DNA of 64,000 nt from Strongylocentrotus droebachiensis (GCA_035222895.1 JAVYIG010000414.1:543888-607887); one strand, 5' to 3'; positions 1 through 12,023 are shown, counted from the first letter of the stretch. Program-made: numbers and translations. The notes: a model not told the origin generated them from the sequence alone.

Positions 1-714
1 CCCCAAAGCAAATGGTACTTTTGGAGTCACCGAGGCCTATAGTTTTAACCAGTACCTCGAATAGAAGGCATGGTATATTTGATTTTTATCCTGCATCAAA
101 TTTTAAAAACTACAATTTTTTGGGGAAAAAATAAAATTTAAAACAAAAAAAATGTAAATTTTTATCAAAAAAGATTTAAAATATATTTTGTTTTTATTAA
201 ATTAAGATTTGAAAGAAAACAAAATCAATTCAAAAATTTCAATTCCCAAATAGTACTCTCAGAGCAACCTTAAAATAGCTGAAATATTTCTGGTCACGTG
301 ACATAAAAAACCAATAGATTTTTTATGCATATGACATAAAAATAATTATTGCCAAATGTGTGGGGAAATAATGATACTGAATATTTTATATATTGCGAAT
401 TTAGCACATTAATGCAAAGTTTTCTGTTAAAAAAAACTGTCATAAAAAATTAAAGTAATAGCTGTTAAACAAAAATTATATTACTTTTTCAATCTCAATC
501 TGAAAAGAACAGGTATTAATCTTTGTGCTATCATTTTTATCAATATAATCACACAAACATTAGAAGAAGAAATCTTTTGTCTACTAGGGAAGCGAAAGCA
601 TAAGTATCGCATAGCTAAATATTTGTCACAATTTGATCACGTATAAAGGAACTCAATTGATAACGCCATGTAGTGAAGGCCGTGGCAGATTATTATTTCG
701 AGAAAAACCAAAAC
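1..714. repeat. AT-rich repeat, diverged copy of 62,592-63,329
   Basis: The opening bases match the segment from about 62,592 almost base for base, with scattered substitutions and small indels up to about 714. The similarity resumes at about 2,344-2,460, which matches about 63,332-63,440, so the bases between are extra DNA in this copy. No coding potential is seen. It is either a dispersed element or a duplicated intron of the MCT transporter gene, because the other copy lies just upstream of MCT exon 2. Base 1 coincides with the centre of a palindrome seen whole at 62,531-62,644. Confidence 0.8.
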
Positions 715-831
715 GTCAATGATGTAGCGCTCATCCGCATCTCGCAACAACAAATATCGTAAATTTGATGTGGTACACTTTTCAACTGGTCAAAAAATAA
801 AAATTTGATGCCCTTTTTCTAGAATAAATAA

Positions 832-1650
832 TCAATGGAGCAAAATCTCAAAATTCTGTGTACAAGTTTAGTGTTCAAAATTTAGCTCTACCAGATAAGG
901 CAAACTAAATCAAAATCGGTCAAGAAATGATGGAGGAGAAGCAATTTTTGTTATTTTTGGAATAAATTTGCATAAATTACCATAATTAATCAATGGAGCA
1001 AAATCTCTGTGTAGCAGTTTAGTGTTCCAAATTTAGCTCTACCAGATAAGGCAAACCAAATCAAAATCGGTCAAGAAATGAGGGAGAAAAAGCAATTTTT
1101 GTGATTTTTAAATTATTTTTGGAATAAATTTGCATAAATTACCATAATTAATCAATGGAGCAAAATCTCAATATTCTGTGTAGATGTTTAGTGTTCCAAA
1201 TTTAGCTCTACCAGATAAGGCAAACCAAATAAAAATCGGTCAAGAAATGAGGGAGAAGAAGCAATTTTTGTTATTTTTGGAATAAATTTGCATAAATTAC
1301 CATAATTAATGGAGAACAATTTCAAAATTCTGTGTAGAAGTTAAGTGTACCAAAGTTAGCTCTACAATATAAAGCAAACCAAATCAAAATCGGTCAAGAA
1401 ATGAAGAAGCATTTTTTGTGATTTCGAATAAATTTGCATAAATTAGCATAGATAATGAATTTCACGATTCTGTGTTGAAGTTTTGAATCCCCTCCTAGCC
1501 CTATCATTATGAAACAATCAGAATCAAAATCGGTTGAAAAATATCGAAGAAGAAGTTTTGAAAAATGTGGACGGAAGATCGGACGGACGACGGACGCCAC
1601 GCATAGCATAAAATAAGCTCATCAGGCCCTTCAGGCCGGATAAGCTAAAA
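832..1650 (+). mobile_element. Tandem ~158-bp units with terminal hairpin (pearl/HINE-like)
   Basis: Five diverged units start near 832, 990, 1,152, 1,307 and 1,454, each with an ATGGAGCAAAATCTC-like head and a shared AGCTCTACCAGATAAGGC block. They are followed by a GGACGGACGACGGACG stretch and a hairpin at about 1,614-1,648 whose arms read GCTCATCAGGCC and GGCCGGATAAGC. Tandem cores of about 160 bp with a 3' hairpin are described for bivalve pearl elements and for Helentron-derived nonautonomous elements. The assignment is inference, and the 5' end, perhaps near 715, is not defined. Confidence 0.5.
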
Positions 1651-1679
1651 TTGAAAGGTCTTACGGCCTACTCGGCCCC

Positions 1680-2336
1680 GCAATTTTGTGCGTTTACAGT
1701 TGCAGGCTCGGCCGCGGCCTAACTTGTAACCTTTCAATATTTTGTCGTAGTGGCGCTCTGCATGTAAACAAAAGATTATTTGGGGGGCGCGCCGGGGGTC
1801 ACAGTGCAGATCCGGTCGAGCGCGCGCGGGATATATTTGCATTGAATCTTTTCCCAATTTCCTGTACAGGGCGAACTTTCACTTCCGGGGTAACAGTTGG
1901 CCGCGCATTTGGCCCTGCGTGCGTTTTTAGTTAAAGTGTGAAAAGCCCGGGCCTGGCCGCGGCTGAGACTACCTCCAGAGCAGGGCCAAATGCGCGGCCA
2001 CTTTTGGCCTCGCATTTGGCCTTTTGCGCGTTTACAGTGCTAGGCCGGCGTGCGTTTACAGTGTGGAAAGCCCGGGCCTGACCGCGGCCGAGACGAACTA
2101 CCTCCAGAGCAGGGCCAAATGCGCGGCCACTTTTGGCCTCGCATTTGGCCTTTTGCGCGTTTGTGCGTTTACAGTGTGGAAAGCCCGGGCCTGGCCGCGG
2201 CCGAGACTAGCTACCTCCAGAGCAGGGCCAAAATAATGCGCGGCCACTTTTGGCCTCGCATTTGGCCTTTTGCGCGTTTACAGTGCTAGGCCGGCCGCGG
2301 CTCGGCCCGGCCCGGCCCGGCTTTTTTGCTCACCGT
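1680..2336. repeat. GC-rich block with three tandem ~115-130-bp units
   Basis: Units begin near 1,945, 2,068 and 2,180, each starting AAGCCCGGGCCTG and containing CCTCCAGAGCAGGGCC, GCGGCCACTTTTGGCC and GCGCGTTTACAGTG. The flanks at 1,683 and about 2,270 carry related GCGTTTACAG sequence next to GGCCGCGG. The GC content contrasts sharply with the AT-rich surroundings. Short open frames here are by-products of the repeat. No family is recognised. Confidence 0.65.
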
Positions 2337-2350
2337 AAACGTGGTCTTAG

Positions 2351-2958
2351 AGAACTTTTTCTATTTTGTTAATTAAGGGTCCGTGCAGTAAATGAGCCTA
2401 TATCCACTGTAGCGGCAAGAAACAAGGGAGATCGAATTAGGAGAATTTGTGAGGCTGTTGAAACCTTGTACCCCCGGCCCCCCCACTCAGTGTTATTTAG
2501 GGTACGCATATGCTCGTACCCTCTTTTTGAAAGCACCCCCTATCTGAGGACTGCCAACATTTCTGAACCCCCTCTCGCGGGCTTTTCGCGGGCTTTTCCT
2601 GCCTTGGAGACCCCCCTAAATCAGGAAAAATGCTCAATGTACCCCCTTAAATTCGGAATAAATTTCTCAGGAGTCCAAAGAGATGAAAAAAAAGAAGAAA
2701 AACACCCCCTTTTTAAAGAAATCTTCGGGTGAAAAGTCAAATACACCCCTTTTTTTACAATTCTCGGGCCGGACTTTGTCGCACGAAAAGTACCCCTTTA
2801 CCGGACATTTTGGCAAAACGCATGCGGTCATTCCGACCTCTGAGTGGGGGGCCGGGCTTGTACCCTTCAAGGAACTGACTTAAACATTTTAGAAGCTACC
2901 GCTACAGTGAATGATATGGGCTCATTTACTGCACGAACCATTAATTAACAAAATAGAA
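2351..2958. mobile_element. ~600-bp element with imperfect terminal inverted repeats
   Basis: The left end carries TCCGTGCAGTAAATGAGCC and TCCACTGTAGCGG. The right end carries their reverse complements, CCGCTACAGTG and GGCTCATTTACTGCACG, and both flanks contain TTAATTAA and TTTCTATTTTGT (or complement). The interior (2,466-2,880) is a run of C-rich blocks of the form ACCCCCTTTTT alternating with GGCCGGGC-type sequence. No transposase frame is present, so this is a nonautonomous DNA element or a decayed one. Confidence 0.5.
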
Positions 2959-3166
2959 ACTAGACATGTAATACTTGTTTGGAACAAGTATAGGTGGGCT
3001 GGTCAACTAAAATTTGAGACAAAATAGAACAAAAATATGCGAGATACACATGACCTAAAAGTATCACTTGTGTCTGACCGAATATGTTACATGGTAGTAC
3101 GGATTTCAACCCATAAGCCGACGTTATGATGGAAAAGATGTTCTACAGGAGAATACTGATACATTT

Positions 3167-6100
3167 GTGATTCCACACAGTCAGGAAAGGGACAAGATGG
3201 CTTCGAATGACAAGCCCTCCATGAACTGGTCAGCACTTGATTTGCTGAAAGAGTGGCGCAGATTCAAACAGCACTGCGAGTTTACATTCAAAGGTCCTCT
3301 TGCAGGAAAATCAGAGGTAGAAAAGGTCAACTATCTCATGACTTACATCGGGGACAAAGGCAGAGAAATTTATCAGATATTTGATTGGCAGCCCAGTGGA
3401 GAAGGTGCAAACGGGCAACGGATTCCAGCAGAAGATGAAACTTTGAAAGGGGTTTACGGCAAATATGAAGAGTATGTGAAGCCGAAACGAAACCAAATCC
3501 GGGCCACGGTTAACTTCGATAGAAGAAAACAGGAAGAAGGTGAGAAATTTGACAATTTTGTCACTGACCTGAAGATCCTCATAAAGGACTGTGATTATCA
3601 AGAGGAAGATAGAATGTTGCGGGATGCAATAGTCCTACGTTCGCTACACCCGAGTGTTAGAGAGAAATGCCTTGATGAAGGAGATTACCTAACACTTCAA
3701 AAGGCAATTCATGTTGGGCAGAACCATGAGCTATCTCAAGACTCCATAAAGATGATACAGCTGGGGGAAGTTAACGCAATCTCAAGGCAGGCCAGAGGGC
3801 AGCTGCAGAGAAGGAAAGCTGGTCCCAACAAAGGCTATCGCCAGGATAACTATGCACACAAGAAGGAAAAATACACCAGGTGTGGCTACAGCACGGACCA
3901 TGAGAAATGTCCGGCCATGGGCCAGACCTGCAATGTCTGCAAAAGAAAAAACCACTTTGCTGCAGTTTGCCAAAGAAAACAAAGCACTTACAGAGTGGAG
4001 CAGCGTGAAAACGCTCAGGAGAGTGACGAGTCTGGATCAGACGATTTCGCATATGAGATTGGAGCAGTACACCAAGTAGGTGGCGGCAAGGCCAAGGATG
4101 AATGGTATGAAACTGTCAACATCCAAGGTAAAGAAGTTGAAGGTCAAATCGACACTGGAGCTGCACAATCCATAATGCCAATCCAAGTCTTCAACACATT
4201 GCAGTGCAGGGAGAAGCTTGAAGAGACCCGCACCAAGTTTGCCTCATACACTGAACATGAATTGAGAGTGATAGGATCAGCAGTTCTCCCAACACGCTAC
4301 AAAGATGCATGCATTGAGGTAAAATATTATGTAGTAGATGCAGCATCCAAGCCAGTTCTTCTCTCAGGTGAAGCAAGCAAAATGCTCAAGCTGATTAGAC
4401 GACTTCACAGCATCGAAGAATACCCAGAGTTACTGAGTTTGACAGGATGTCTCCCGGGAACATATACATTAAAGATTGATCCCACTGTGAAGCCAGTCAT
4501 TCATGCCCCAAGGAGACAGCCCAAGGCACTGGCAGAGAAAATAGTGGCCAAGTTGAAGGAAATGGAGACAGATGGACACCTCACAAAGGTTACAGAACCC
4601 ACAGACTGGGTGAACTCAATGGTCACGGTGGTCAAAGGAGAGAAGGTGAGGATCTGTCTAGATCCTAAAGACCTCAATCGTGCCATCAGAAGGGAGCACT
4701 GCAGAATTCCCACTGTAGAAGAGGTTGTAGCTGAAATACCGGAAGGAGCAAAGGTATTCTCCGTCCTCGACGCAAAGTCAGGATTTCTACAGATCAAAAT
4801 CGACTATGAGTCAAGTCTGCTCACAACATTCAACACTCCAGTTGGCAGATACCGATGGCTCCGCCTACCCTTTGGCATCAAGAGTGCTCCAGAGCTGTTC
4901 CAACGCATAATGGATGAAATGCTAAGTGACATAGAAGGAGCCAGAGCAGTTATGGACGATATCCTCATTGCTGGGAAGGATCTGAAGTCACATGATGAGA
5001 TCCTAGAGAAGGTTGTAGCAAAAGCAACTGAATTTCATTCGCCAGTCTCGAGTTAAGTATGTGGGACACCTAATAACTGAAAGTGGTCTCGCTCCTGACC
5101 CAGACAAGGTCAAAGCTGTTGCTGAGATGCCGAGACCAGAAAGCAAGGAAGAAGTCAGGAGGTTCCTGGGATTTCTTCAGTACTTGTCAAAGTTCATTGA
5201 CAAATTGAGTGAAGTGGACGAGCCTCTGAGACAGCTGACAAAGAAAGACGTCGCCTTTCACTGGGGGCCAAGAGAAGAGCAGAGCTTCAATGAACTGAAG
5301 AGGCACTGTACCTCAACACCAGTCTTGACCTTCTATGATGGTAAGAAGGACCTAACTATCCAATGCGATGCCAGCAGCTATGCAGTAGGAGGTGTCCTTC
5401 TGCAAGAGGGACAGCCGATAGCATACACGTCCAGAGCAATGACACCAACAGAGATGCGGTATGCGCAGATTGAGAAGGAAATGCTCGCGATACTGCACAG
5501 CTGTAAGAAATTTCACCCATACATATTCGGGAGAAGCATCACAGTGCAGTCCGATCATAAGCCTCTACAGTCGATCTTCAACAAGCCTCTCCTGTCAGCT
5601 CCGATGAGGCTGCAGTCGATGTTGCTGAGACTGTATGCCTATGACTTAGATGTCCACTATGTACCTGGAAAAGACCTGGTATTGGGAGACACTCTGAGTA
5701 GGGCAAATCTTCCTGAGACTGAGCCAGATGCACCAGCCCTCTTGATCAATATCATTGATCATATTGCAGTAGCACCAGACAGATATGCAGCGTTCCAGAA
5801 GTGTACTGCAAATGAGCTCAACGAACTTCATGCTATAATCATGAAAGGATGGCCCGACACCAGGATGGAGACACCACACTCGATCAGAGAGTACTGGAGC
5901 ATCAGAGATGAGCTAGCAGTCACTGATGGTGTCATCTACAAGGGGATGAGAATTGTGGTACCGCCTAGCATGAGAAATGGTATGCTAGCACAGATTCATG
6001 GTTCTCATCTCGGGATCGTCAAGTGCAAGAAGAGAGCAAGGGAGGCACTGTACTGGCCAAGTATGAATCAACATATAGAGAGGCTAGTACAAGATTGTGC

Positions 6101-7172
6101 AGAGTGCAACTCCTATCAGAACAAACAACCGGCAGAGCCTCTAAAGCCAACAAAGCTGCCAGACTTACCATGGGCCGAAGTTGGTTCAGACCTGTTCGAG
6201 TGGGAAGGCAGTGCCTATCTTCTGGTAGTGGACTACTTTTCAAAGTTCATAGAGGTCGACAAGATGGCGTCAACCAGCAGTGCTGCCGTTATCGACCGCC
6301 TGAAGAAACAGTTTGCTAGGCATGGGATTCCCCTGAAAGTGAGGAGCGACAATGGTCCACAGTTGAGCTCACAAGAATTCAGAGAATTCTGTACCAGCTA
6401 CGGTATTGAACATGTGACGTCATCACCCCGATACCCTCAAGCGAATGGTGAGGCGGAACGAGCGGTCCAGACGGTGAAGAGAATGTGGAGAAAGTGTGCC
6501 GACAGGCAGCTGGCACTCCTGGACTACAGAACAACTCCATTAGCCAGCTGTGACCTGTCACCAGCACAACTACTGATGGGTAGGAGACCTCACAATCTCC
6601 TCCCCACAAGCAAACAACTGCTGAAACCCAAAGAGGTCAACATGAAGGCAGTGAAAGACAGCTTGGACAGCAAGACTGCAGAGGCCGAAAGATATTACAA
6701 CTCCAAAGCAGGAAAGGTTCTCCCTCCATTACATCCCGGAGATCCTGTAAGGATGGTGCCACTGCCAGGCACTCGCAAATGGCTTCCAGCTACAGTCATC
6801 AAGAAGCATGACACACCAAAGTCCTATTTGGTTGAGTGCAGTGGAAAGCTGTACAGGAGAAACCGCAGAGATCTGAGGAAGACGACCGAGTCTGCTAACA
6901 AGCCGCACAACCAGCCTGCTGACAAAGGTGTAGCTCCACGCCTGGTGACACCAGCCCTGCAATCGTCTACATTGCCCGCTGCCAGTCAGCCCGATCTTCT
7001 CGTCGAGCAGACCAAGCAGACAAATCCACAGACACCTGTACCCAATGCATCTATCCATGCACCAGATCAAACAGAGGCTGACCACGCTCACAAGAAGACC
7101 AGCTCGCAGCACCACTACCAAACAAGAAGTGGACGCGTTAGCCTACCCCCAAAACGATTGATCATGGATTAG
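3167..7172 (+). mobile_element. Gypsy (Ty3-like, Mag/SURL-type) LTR retrotransposon interior, fossil
   Basis: The order is gag (about 3,170-4,070, with a CCHC knuckle CNVCKRKNHFAAVC), aspartic protease (DTGA, about 4,150), reverse transcriptase (about 4,500-5,250, MDD catalytic motif), RNase H (about 5,300-5,700), and integrase (about 5,950-6,700, with CAEC zinc site and SDNG block), then a basic tail. The gag and pol style fits the Mag lineage, to which echinoderm SURL belongs. Coding is held in two long consecutive open stretches. The element is nearly whole inside but shows about one break, so it looks fairly young. I could not identify a matching pair of LTRs on the two sides. Confidence 0.93.
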
Positions 7173-8150
7173 CGATATAGAAGCGTCTATAATTTAGCTG
7201 TTAGTTTAGGGTAGCACAGATTTAGTTTATAGCTCGTCAAGAGATAGAATAGATGAAGCGGTTTAACAAGCGATATTGTGATACGATGCGAAATACCACT
7301 TTTGACAACCTCGAGGATCAATATGTTTGGAGACACAACGTTAAGAACCTGAATGGTAAAGATTCAGAGCAAGGGTGAAGTGCTAGTAACCTCTCCCCTC
7401 TTAGCTCCGCGAAGGAATAAGCGTTAATGAATAAACCTCAACAACAAGGAAGAACCGCGTCAGTAAGGACCTGAATGGTAAAGATTCAGGGTAAGGGTGA
7501 AGTGCTTGCAACCTCTCCCCTTAAGAGAGTACAATAGCGTTGATAGTTTAGACTCTCTTTAAAGCATGCACTCAACTCAAAAGTCTACCAAACCATACAA
7601 AGCGTGAATGACTACGCCAAATGAGAACTCATAAATTGGACTCAGTACGAACTCAGTTGAAAACAAAGTATTATTCTTATGCAGTTATTTATGTGCCAAT
7701 TAACCTTTCATCGAAACAGGAAAAGGGAGATGTTATGTATTGGCATCTCATAGCCAAGGATTGTAACACTTGGCATTCCATACGAATAATAAAGCATGCT
7801 ATACACTAACTCCGGGAAGTAAGCGGTATTTACCGAAATATATTTTTCCACTCATTTGTTCATAGGGATTGTCCAATTTTGAACATAATAACAATGGTGG
7901 TGAGTATGGTTGCTCTGGTGTATATTATTTGTGTATATTAGATAGCCAATTAAACAGATACCGAGATGTGATTGGTCCACAGCTCATCACATGATATCAA
8001 TTGTGAGGATTCAAATTGTTATATTTTCCTGGCTGGTCAATTTTCGGTGTGATATTAACCAGCTGGTGAAATGAATATATTTTTAATCAATGCATGTCGC
8101 CCTCTTGAGGAATGTATGTCACCAATTACACACATTACACCATTATTGAG
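7173..8150. other. 3' flank of the Gypsy copy, no gene; duplicated hairpin units
   Basis: Two units at about 7,347-7,430 and 7,467-7,545 (period about 120 bp) share a CCTGAAT-GGTAAAG-ATTCAGG stem-loop followed by AGGGTGAAGTGCT and CCTCTCCCCT. They probably belong to the 3' noncoding part of the retroelement. From 7,620 to 8,150 the DNA is AT-rich with only short open frames and nothing recognised. Confidence 0.5.
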
Positions 8151-8450
8151 GGCAATTTTTTTTTCCTCTTGAAATTTTTTTTTCCACATTTTTTGCTTCC
8201 CCAAAAATGCTTTTTGGAGGAAATTTTTTTTTGATATTTTTTTTTTTTTATTCCTTCTCTCCCTTGAAATTAAAAAAAAAAAAAAATCATAATTTTTTTT
8301 ATTTAAGAATTCTTTTTTTTCAAGTTTTTTTTTTCTTTCTTGAATTATTTCAAAAATATTATTTTTCCCCCAATTTTTTTTTGCACTTCTTTTTCTAAAA
8401 TGTAGATTGTCCCTGAACCCTCCCCCCCCCCAAAAAAAAAACAATATCAA
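8151..8450. repeat. T-rich low-complexity tract
   Basis: Long T runs are broken by CTTGAA-type words and end in a C10 and A9 run. The 131-aa minus-strand frame here is lysine, asparagine and phenylalanine monotony and is not a gene. Confidence 0.8.
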
Positions 8451-8468
8451 ACAAAGGTTATCTAATAA

Positions 8469-8639
8469 ACAGTTATTGACTGGCAGGGGGTACCGGTATA
8501 TAACATTCTTTGGACCTGAAGGGAGTTATATTTTCCCTCAGCGCTGTGAGCTTCTGGAAAATATAACCACTTGTGAAATATAACTCCCTCCAGCGGTCCA
8601 AATAATGTTTTATTACACCCCCTGCCAGTCAATAACTGT
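8469..8639. mobile_element. 171-bp palindromic MITE
   Basis: The first ~60 bases and the last ~60 are reverse complements. Ends read ACAGTTATTGACTGGCAGGG and CCCTGCCAGTCAATAACTGT, and inner arms carry GGGAGTTATATTT and its complement. The loop is about 40 bp. The size, near-perfect symmetry and lack of coding fit a short inverted-repeat transposable element. The superfamily is not determined. Confidence 0.75.
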
Positions 8640-9004
8640 ATTATGTGTGTTGTACATGAATGTACATGTATGTTTGGGTGTGTACATGTATGCAGTGTGG
8701 ATTTTATAAATCTGTTTGTGTGTTGTTACTATGAGTGTTGCTACTATGAGTGTTGTGCTGCGAATTATTTCAGAACAATATTTTTAGTTGTTGAGGCTAA
8801 AAACAAGTAAAATTATTAATACCCGGTAAATAGAGAATTAAAATCATATTTCCTGTTTTTTACATATTTACCGGACGCCCATCTTATTAACCGGTATTTA
8901 CTGCCCAACCGTGGCGTGCGCATGTGCACATTTTTTTTGTGAGCTCAATCTGGGTAATTAAGGTGTGTTCTGGATAATGATATGCATAGGATAGCCATAG
9001 TGTC
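8640..9004. other. Noncoding spacer, no gene seen
   Basis: A TG-rich stretch (TGTACATGTATG words, 8,645-8,700) precedes AT-rich DNA with repeated ACCGG/CCGGTA words near 8,822, 8,870 and 8,902. Nothing is assignable. Confidence 0.6.
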
Positions 9005-9008
9005 TATA

Positions 9009-9646
9009 CAGAGTGAGTCAAAAAAAAGTTTACACTTAGAAAATTGCTTATTATTTTTTAAATCATCAATGAACATTAAATTATTATACATCTTATGAAA
9101 GAGTGTTTTATCCCAAATCATTTGGTATCATTTTTGTGTGGTATGTGTTCACGCTTGGATGACCAGGAGGCATTGTTTGGGAGAGTGCAAAAATCGACTT
9201 GCGCCAAAGTTGCAATGTTATATTTGTATTAAACAATTGGGATTTGGGTGTTAATTCGGTCTTTGCAGATCCAAATAACATCCCCAACAAAATTAATCAT
9301 GCCACACATATCAAATATCAACGAACAATTGTGCGTGTGTGTGCGTCTTTGCTTCTGCAAAAATATATGCAATGCATTTCATTAGATACATTCAATTCAT
9401 TCTCTCACTCCGCTAATCCTTACATAATACATACTGTAGGCTTCACTTTGGCACAAGTCGATGTTTGCACTCTCGCAAACAATACCTCCTGTTCATCCAA
9501 ACGTGAACACATACCACACAAAAATGGTACCAAATGATTTGGGATAAAACACTTTTTCATAAGATGTAAAATAATTTACTGTACATAGATGATTTTAAAA
9601 ATAATTAGCAATTTTCTAGGTGTAAACTTTTTTTTGACTCACACGG
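9009..9646. mobile_element. Mariner-like MITE, family 1 copy 1, TA-flanked
   Basis: The ends are CAGAGTGAGTC with A-run then GTTTACAC, and GTGTAAAC with T-run then GACTCACACGG, flanked by TA on both sides. Long inverted arms continue inward through AAATTGCT and a conserved block GGATGAACAGGAGGCATTG (variant here) that recurs inverted near 9,480. There is no transposase. TA duplication and GAGTCAAAAAA termini are typical of Tc1/mariner. Related copies lie at 12,245-12,862 and 58,122-58,788. Confidence 0.8.
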
Positions 9647-10730
9647 TAGAATAGATCTACATATGGTGTTTTGACCAAAGTTCACGCGTGACCTACATGT
9701 AAAATAATAAATTGCTATCTAAAAAAATCAGTAAGATTTCGAAAATCAGATATCACAAATAGAAAGAGGAACATGGATTTACCCAGAGATGAAATTTTCT
9801 TTGAAATTGGGTACGAAATTTTGAAAAAATATCGACAAAAGATTGGTTTGCAATCATTTGTGTCCGTTTTGAAAGATTATTACCGATATGGGTCTAAAAA
9901 TCTTTATTTTGAGAGCTGATTTTCTCAAAATTGTAAGTAAAAGGTGGTACCAACTGATTGTATTTGTACCAATTATGATAACCGTATTTGCCGGCGATAA
10001 GGCTGCAGCGCCACATAGGTTGCACTCCTGATTTTGACATTTAAAAAAAAAAAAAAAAAAAAAAAACTTTTGTCGAAGGCGGGATATAAACTCTTGCGGG
10101 ATATGAAGTCCGCTTGGCTATCCCGACTCTGATGCTTTCTCTTGTGTATTGCGCCTTTTTCTTGTGTATTGCGCCATAGCTTTGCTCGCGCGAGCTGAGA
10201 CTGGATTGAGGTTGCTTAACTATGGCAAAAACTTAAATCTAGATCTACCAGTAGAGTTTGGCTGATAAGTTATGAATTTTATTTACGAGATTAACAAAAC
10301 TTTGCCCTTCATTTAAAAAATATAACACATAATTGCGGTAAGACATGTGTTATTCTAGACAGTTATTCTAGAAATGTCCATCACCTTTCATTCTTTCATG
10401 TTCTGCTCGTTGGTACTTGCTGGTGTCAGTGATAGAACATTGGTCACGCACCCGATTGTCCAATGTGGATGCCCGCTAGTTCACACCACTCACGATCTAT
10501 CTCTGTATGGTATGTATGGTGCATTTTACCACCACCAACGTTGTTTATCTGAAAACTTGCAGAGTGTGCAGCATTTAATATGTAGGTGAAACCAACAGCG
10601 CTCTCAAGAAACGCTTTTATGGACACAGATCTACTGCCAACACATGCTAGCTTGACATTTCAGTTGGCCATCATTTTAATTTACCCAACCAATCTCTGAC
10701 TTGATTCTATAGGGCATAGAATCTCTACGT
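9647..10730. other. Noncoding stretch with an A22 run and a tRNA-like block
   Basis: Most of this is unique AT-rich DNA. An A22 run lies at 10,045-10,066, beside the tRNA-like block listed separately. The short frames at 10,374-10,626 show no recognisable domain. I see no gene. Confidence 0.5.
10067..10135 (-). ncRNA. Possible tRNA-derived (SINE-like or pseudo-tRNA) block
   Basis: Read on the minus strand the block contains GATAGCCAAGCGGAC, which fits the pol III A box (TRGCNNAGYGG). About 25 bases later comes GAGTTTATATCCCGCC, a weak B-box position with the TCCCGCC tail usual in tRNA-derived SINEs. A long T run follows on that strand, as a pol III terminator would. No convincing cloverleaf closes, so it is a relic at best. 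Confidence 0.3.
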
Positions 10731-11039
10731 AATAGGCCATTTTCGTAATGTACATGTAACCAAATTTAATGCAGAAGTCTTGGTGCAGTGCCTCAATAGA
10801 AATTATTTCATTCACCTGATAAATATTTCAATAGACAGAATCAGAACTGCATACAAAAGTTGTTGTCAGGTTGGACAAACATTATGGCTTGACCTACCTA
10901 GCAACACTTATATATGCAGTTGTATTTTGACTATTGAAATACTATTATTCTTAACAGGTGTACAAAATAATTTGTATTGAGGCACTTCACAAACACTTAT
11001 GCATTACATTTGCTTACATTAGGAAAATGGCATATTGCC
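10731..11039. mobile_element. Palindromic MITE, family 2 copy 1
   Basis: The segment begins AATAGGCCATTTTCGTAATG and ends with the inverted counterpart ending GAAAATGGC. Inner arms carry GTGCCTCAATA, ATTTCATTCACCTG and TATTTCAATAG with their complements. A second copy is at 40,425-40,735, inside a larger inverted structure. There is no coding capacity and no clear target duplication. Confidence 0.7.
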
Positions 11040-12023
11040 TTGATTTACCGGTACTATGGTATGTTGCAGCAGGAAGCTGTAATGAGTGGAGACCCCACCC
11101 AAGAGGCTCCTTTGAAGTCATCCGTGGCACCGCGTGTCTTTTGTTTCTTCTACCGTATTCCCCTTAATCCCCCTCCAAAATTGTAGAGCTCCTAGCACTA
11201 GGTCCTCCCTTTCCACACACAGCCCAGCCCAGCGAGCATGGCGGCTTTTGCTTTCCCGGCTTGTACTTAATGGGGGAATAGTGGTGATAACTTGACAACT
11301 TCTAGCCCTGAATCAATAAATGCGCAAACATATTAACACAATTTCATTCAGTTCTTTATGAAGATAAACATTTGGAGTACCTTCCTAGCTATGTAAAAAT
11401 TTCTGAAATTTTCGGAAAATGTCAATAATTAGATGAGAAAATCATGATGATGAAAACCTTTCATTCGCTCTAACTCATGAGTTCCTTGGTCGATTTCGCT
11501 GGTTGAAATGGCCATATCTTCAGTAGAGCTATCCGAGAATGGAAAATGCATTTGATGACTAAAATAGAAAATTGCATTGGTCATATGTTGTTGTGAATTC
11601 TGTTATAGCTAAATACATCTTCACTGAACATGACTTAATTTTTTGGTGCCATGCATGGCTTCAAAGCTCGATGCTTGCATATTTTTGCAAAAGAGTGAAT
11701 AAAGAACTTAGGGAAGCAGATGGCGTTGCGTAACATTTCGTAATATTTGGAATGCCAGAGAGGTACTGTGCATTGATATGGACAGCTGTTGATGGAAATG
11801 ATGGCTGGAGAGGGTTAAATTTCTTTTTGTTAAGCCAGGTTAATCTTGTATATTTTTCCCTCAGAATATTCTTTCGAGACCCTCTCCATTCATTACAGCT
11901 TCCTGGTTGCAGCAGGGAGAAATATTGGATGAGACGTTTTTTTTAAATGCAAAATTTGTTTCTACTTTAAATTAAAATTTGGACAGCTACACAGGCCATT
12001 AACAAAGTTTGTTCTCTCCTCAG
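11040..12023. other. Upstream of the duplicated exon; possible weak exon, otherwise noncoding
   Basis: A frame at about 11,068-11,186 follows an AG (TATGTTGCAG) and reads QEAVMSGDPTQEAPLKSSV, ending at a stop. It looks more protein-like than its surroundings but matches nothing I know. The rest is AT-rich. If the exon at 12,024 has a partner upstream, it should end in a phase that supplies two bases of a split codon. I could not identify one with confidence. Confidence 0.25.

Noticed and set aside
2466-2883. Frames of 66-88 aa in the 2.4-2.9 kb element
   Set aside because: Both strands are open over C-rich repeated blocks and no conserved motif is visible.
3311-7121. Minus-strand frames within the Gypsy copy (up to 130 aa)
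   Set aside because: Shadows of the long plus-strand coding, with no domain of their own.
8055-8450. 131-aa minus-strand frame
   Set aside because: Low-complexity Lys/Asn/Phe reading of a T-rich tract.
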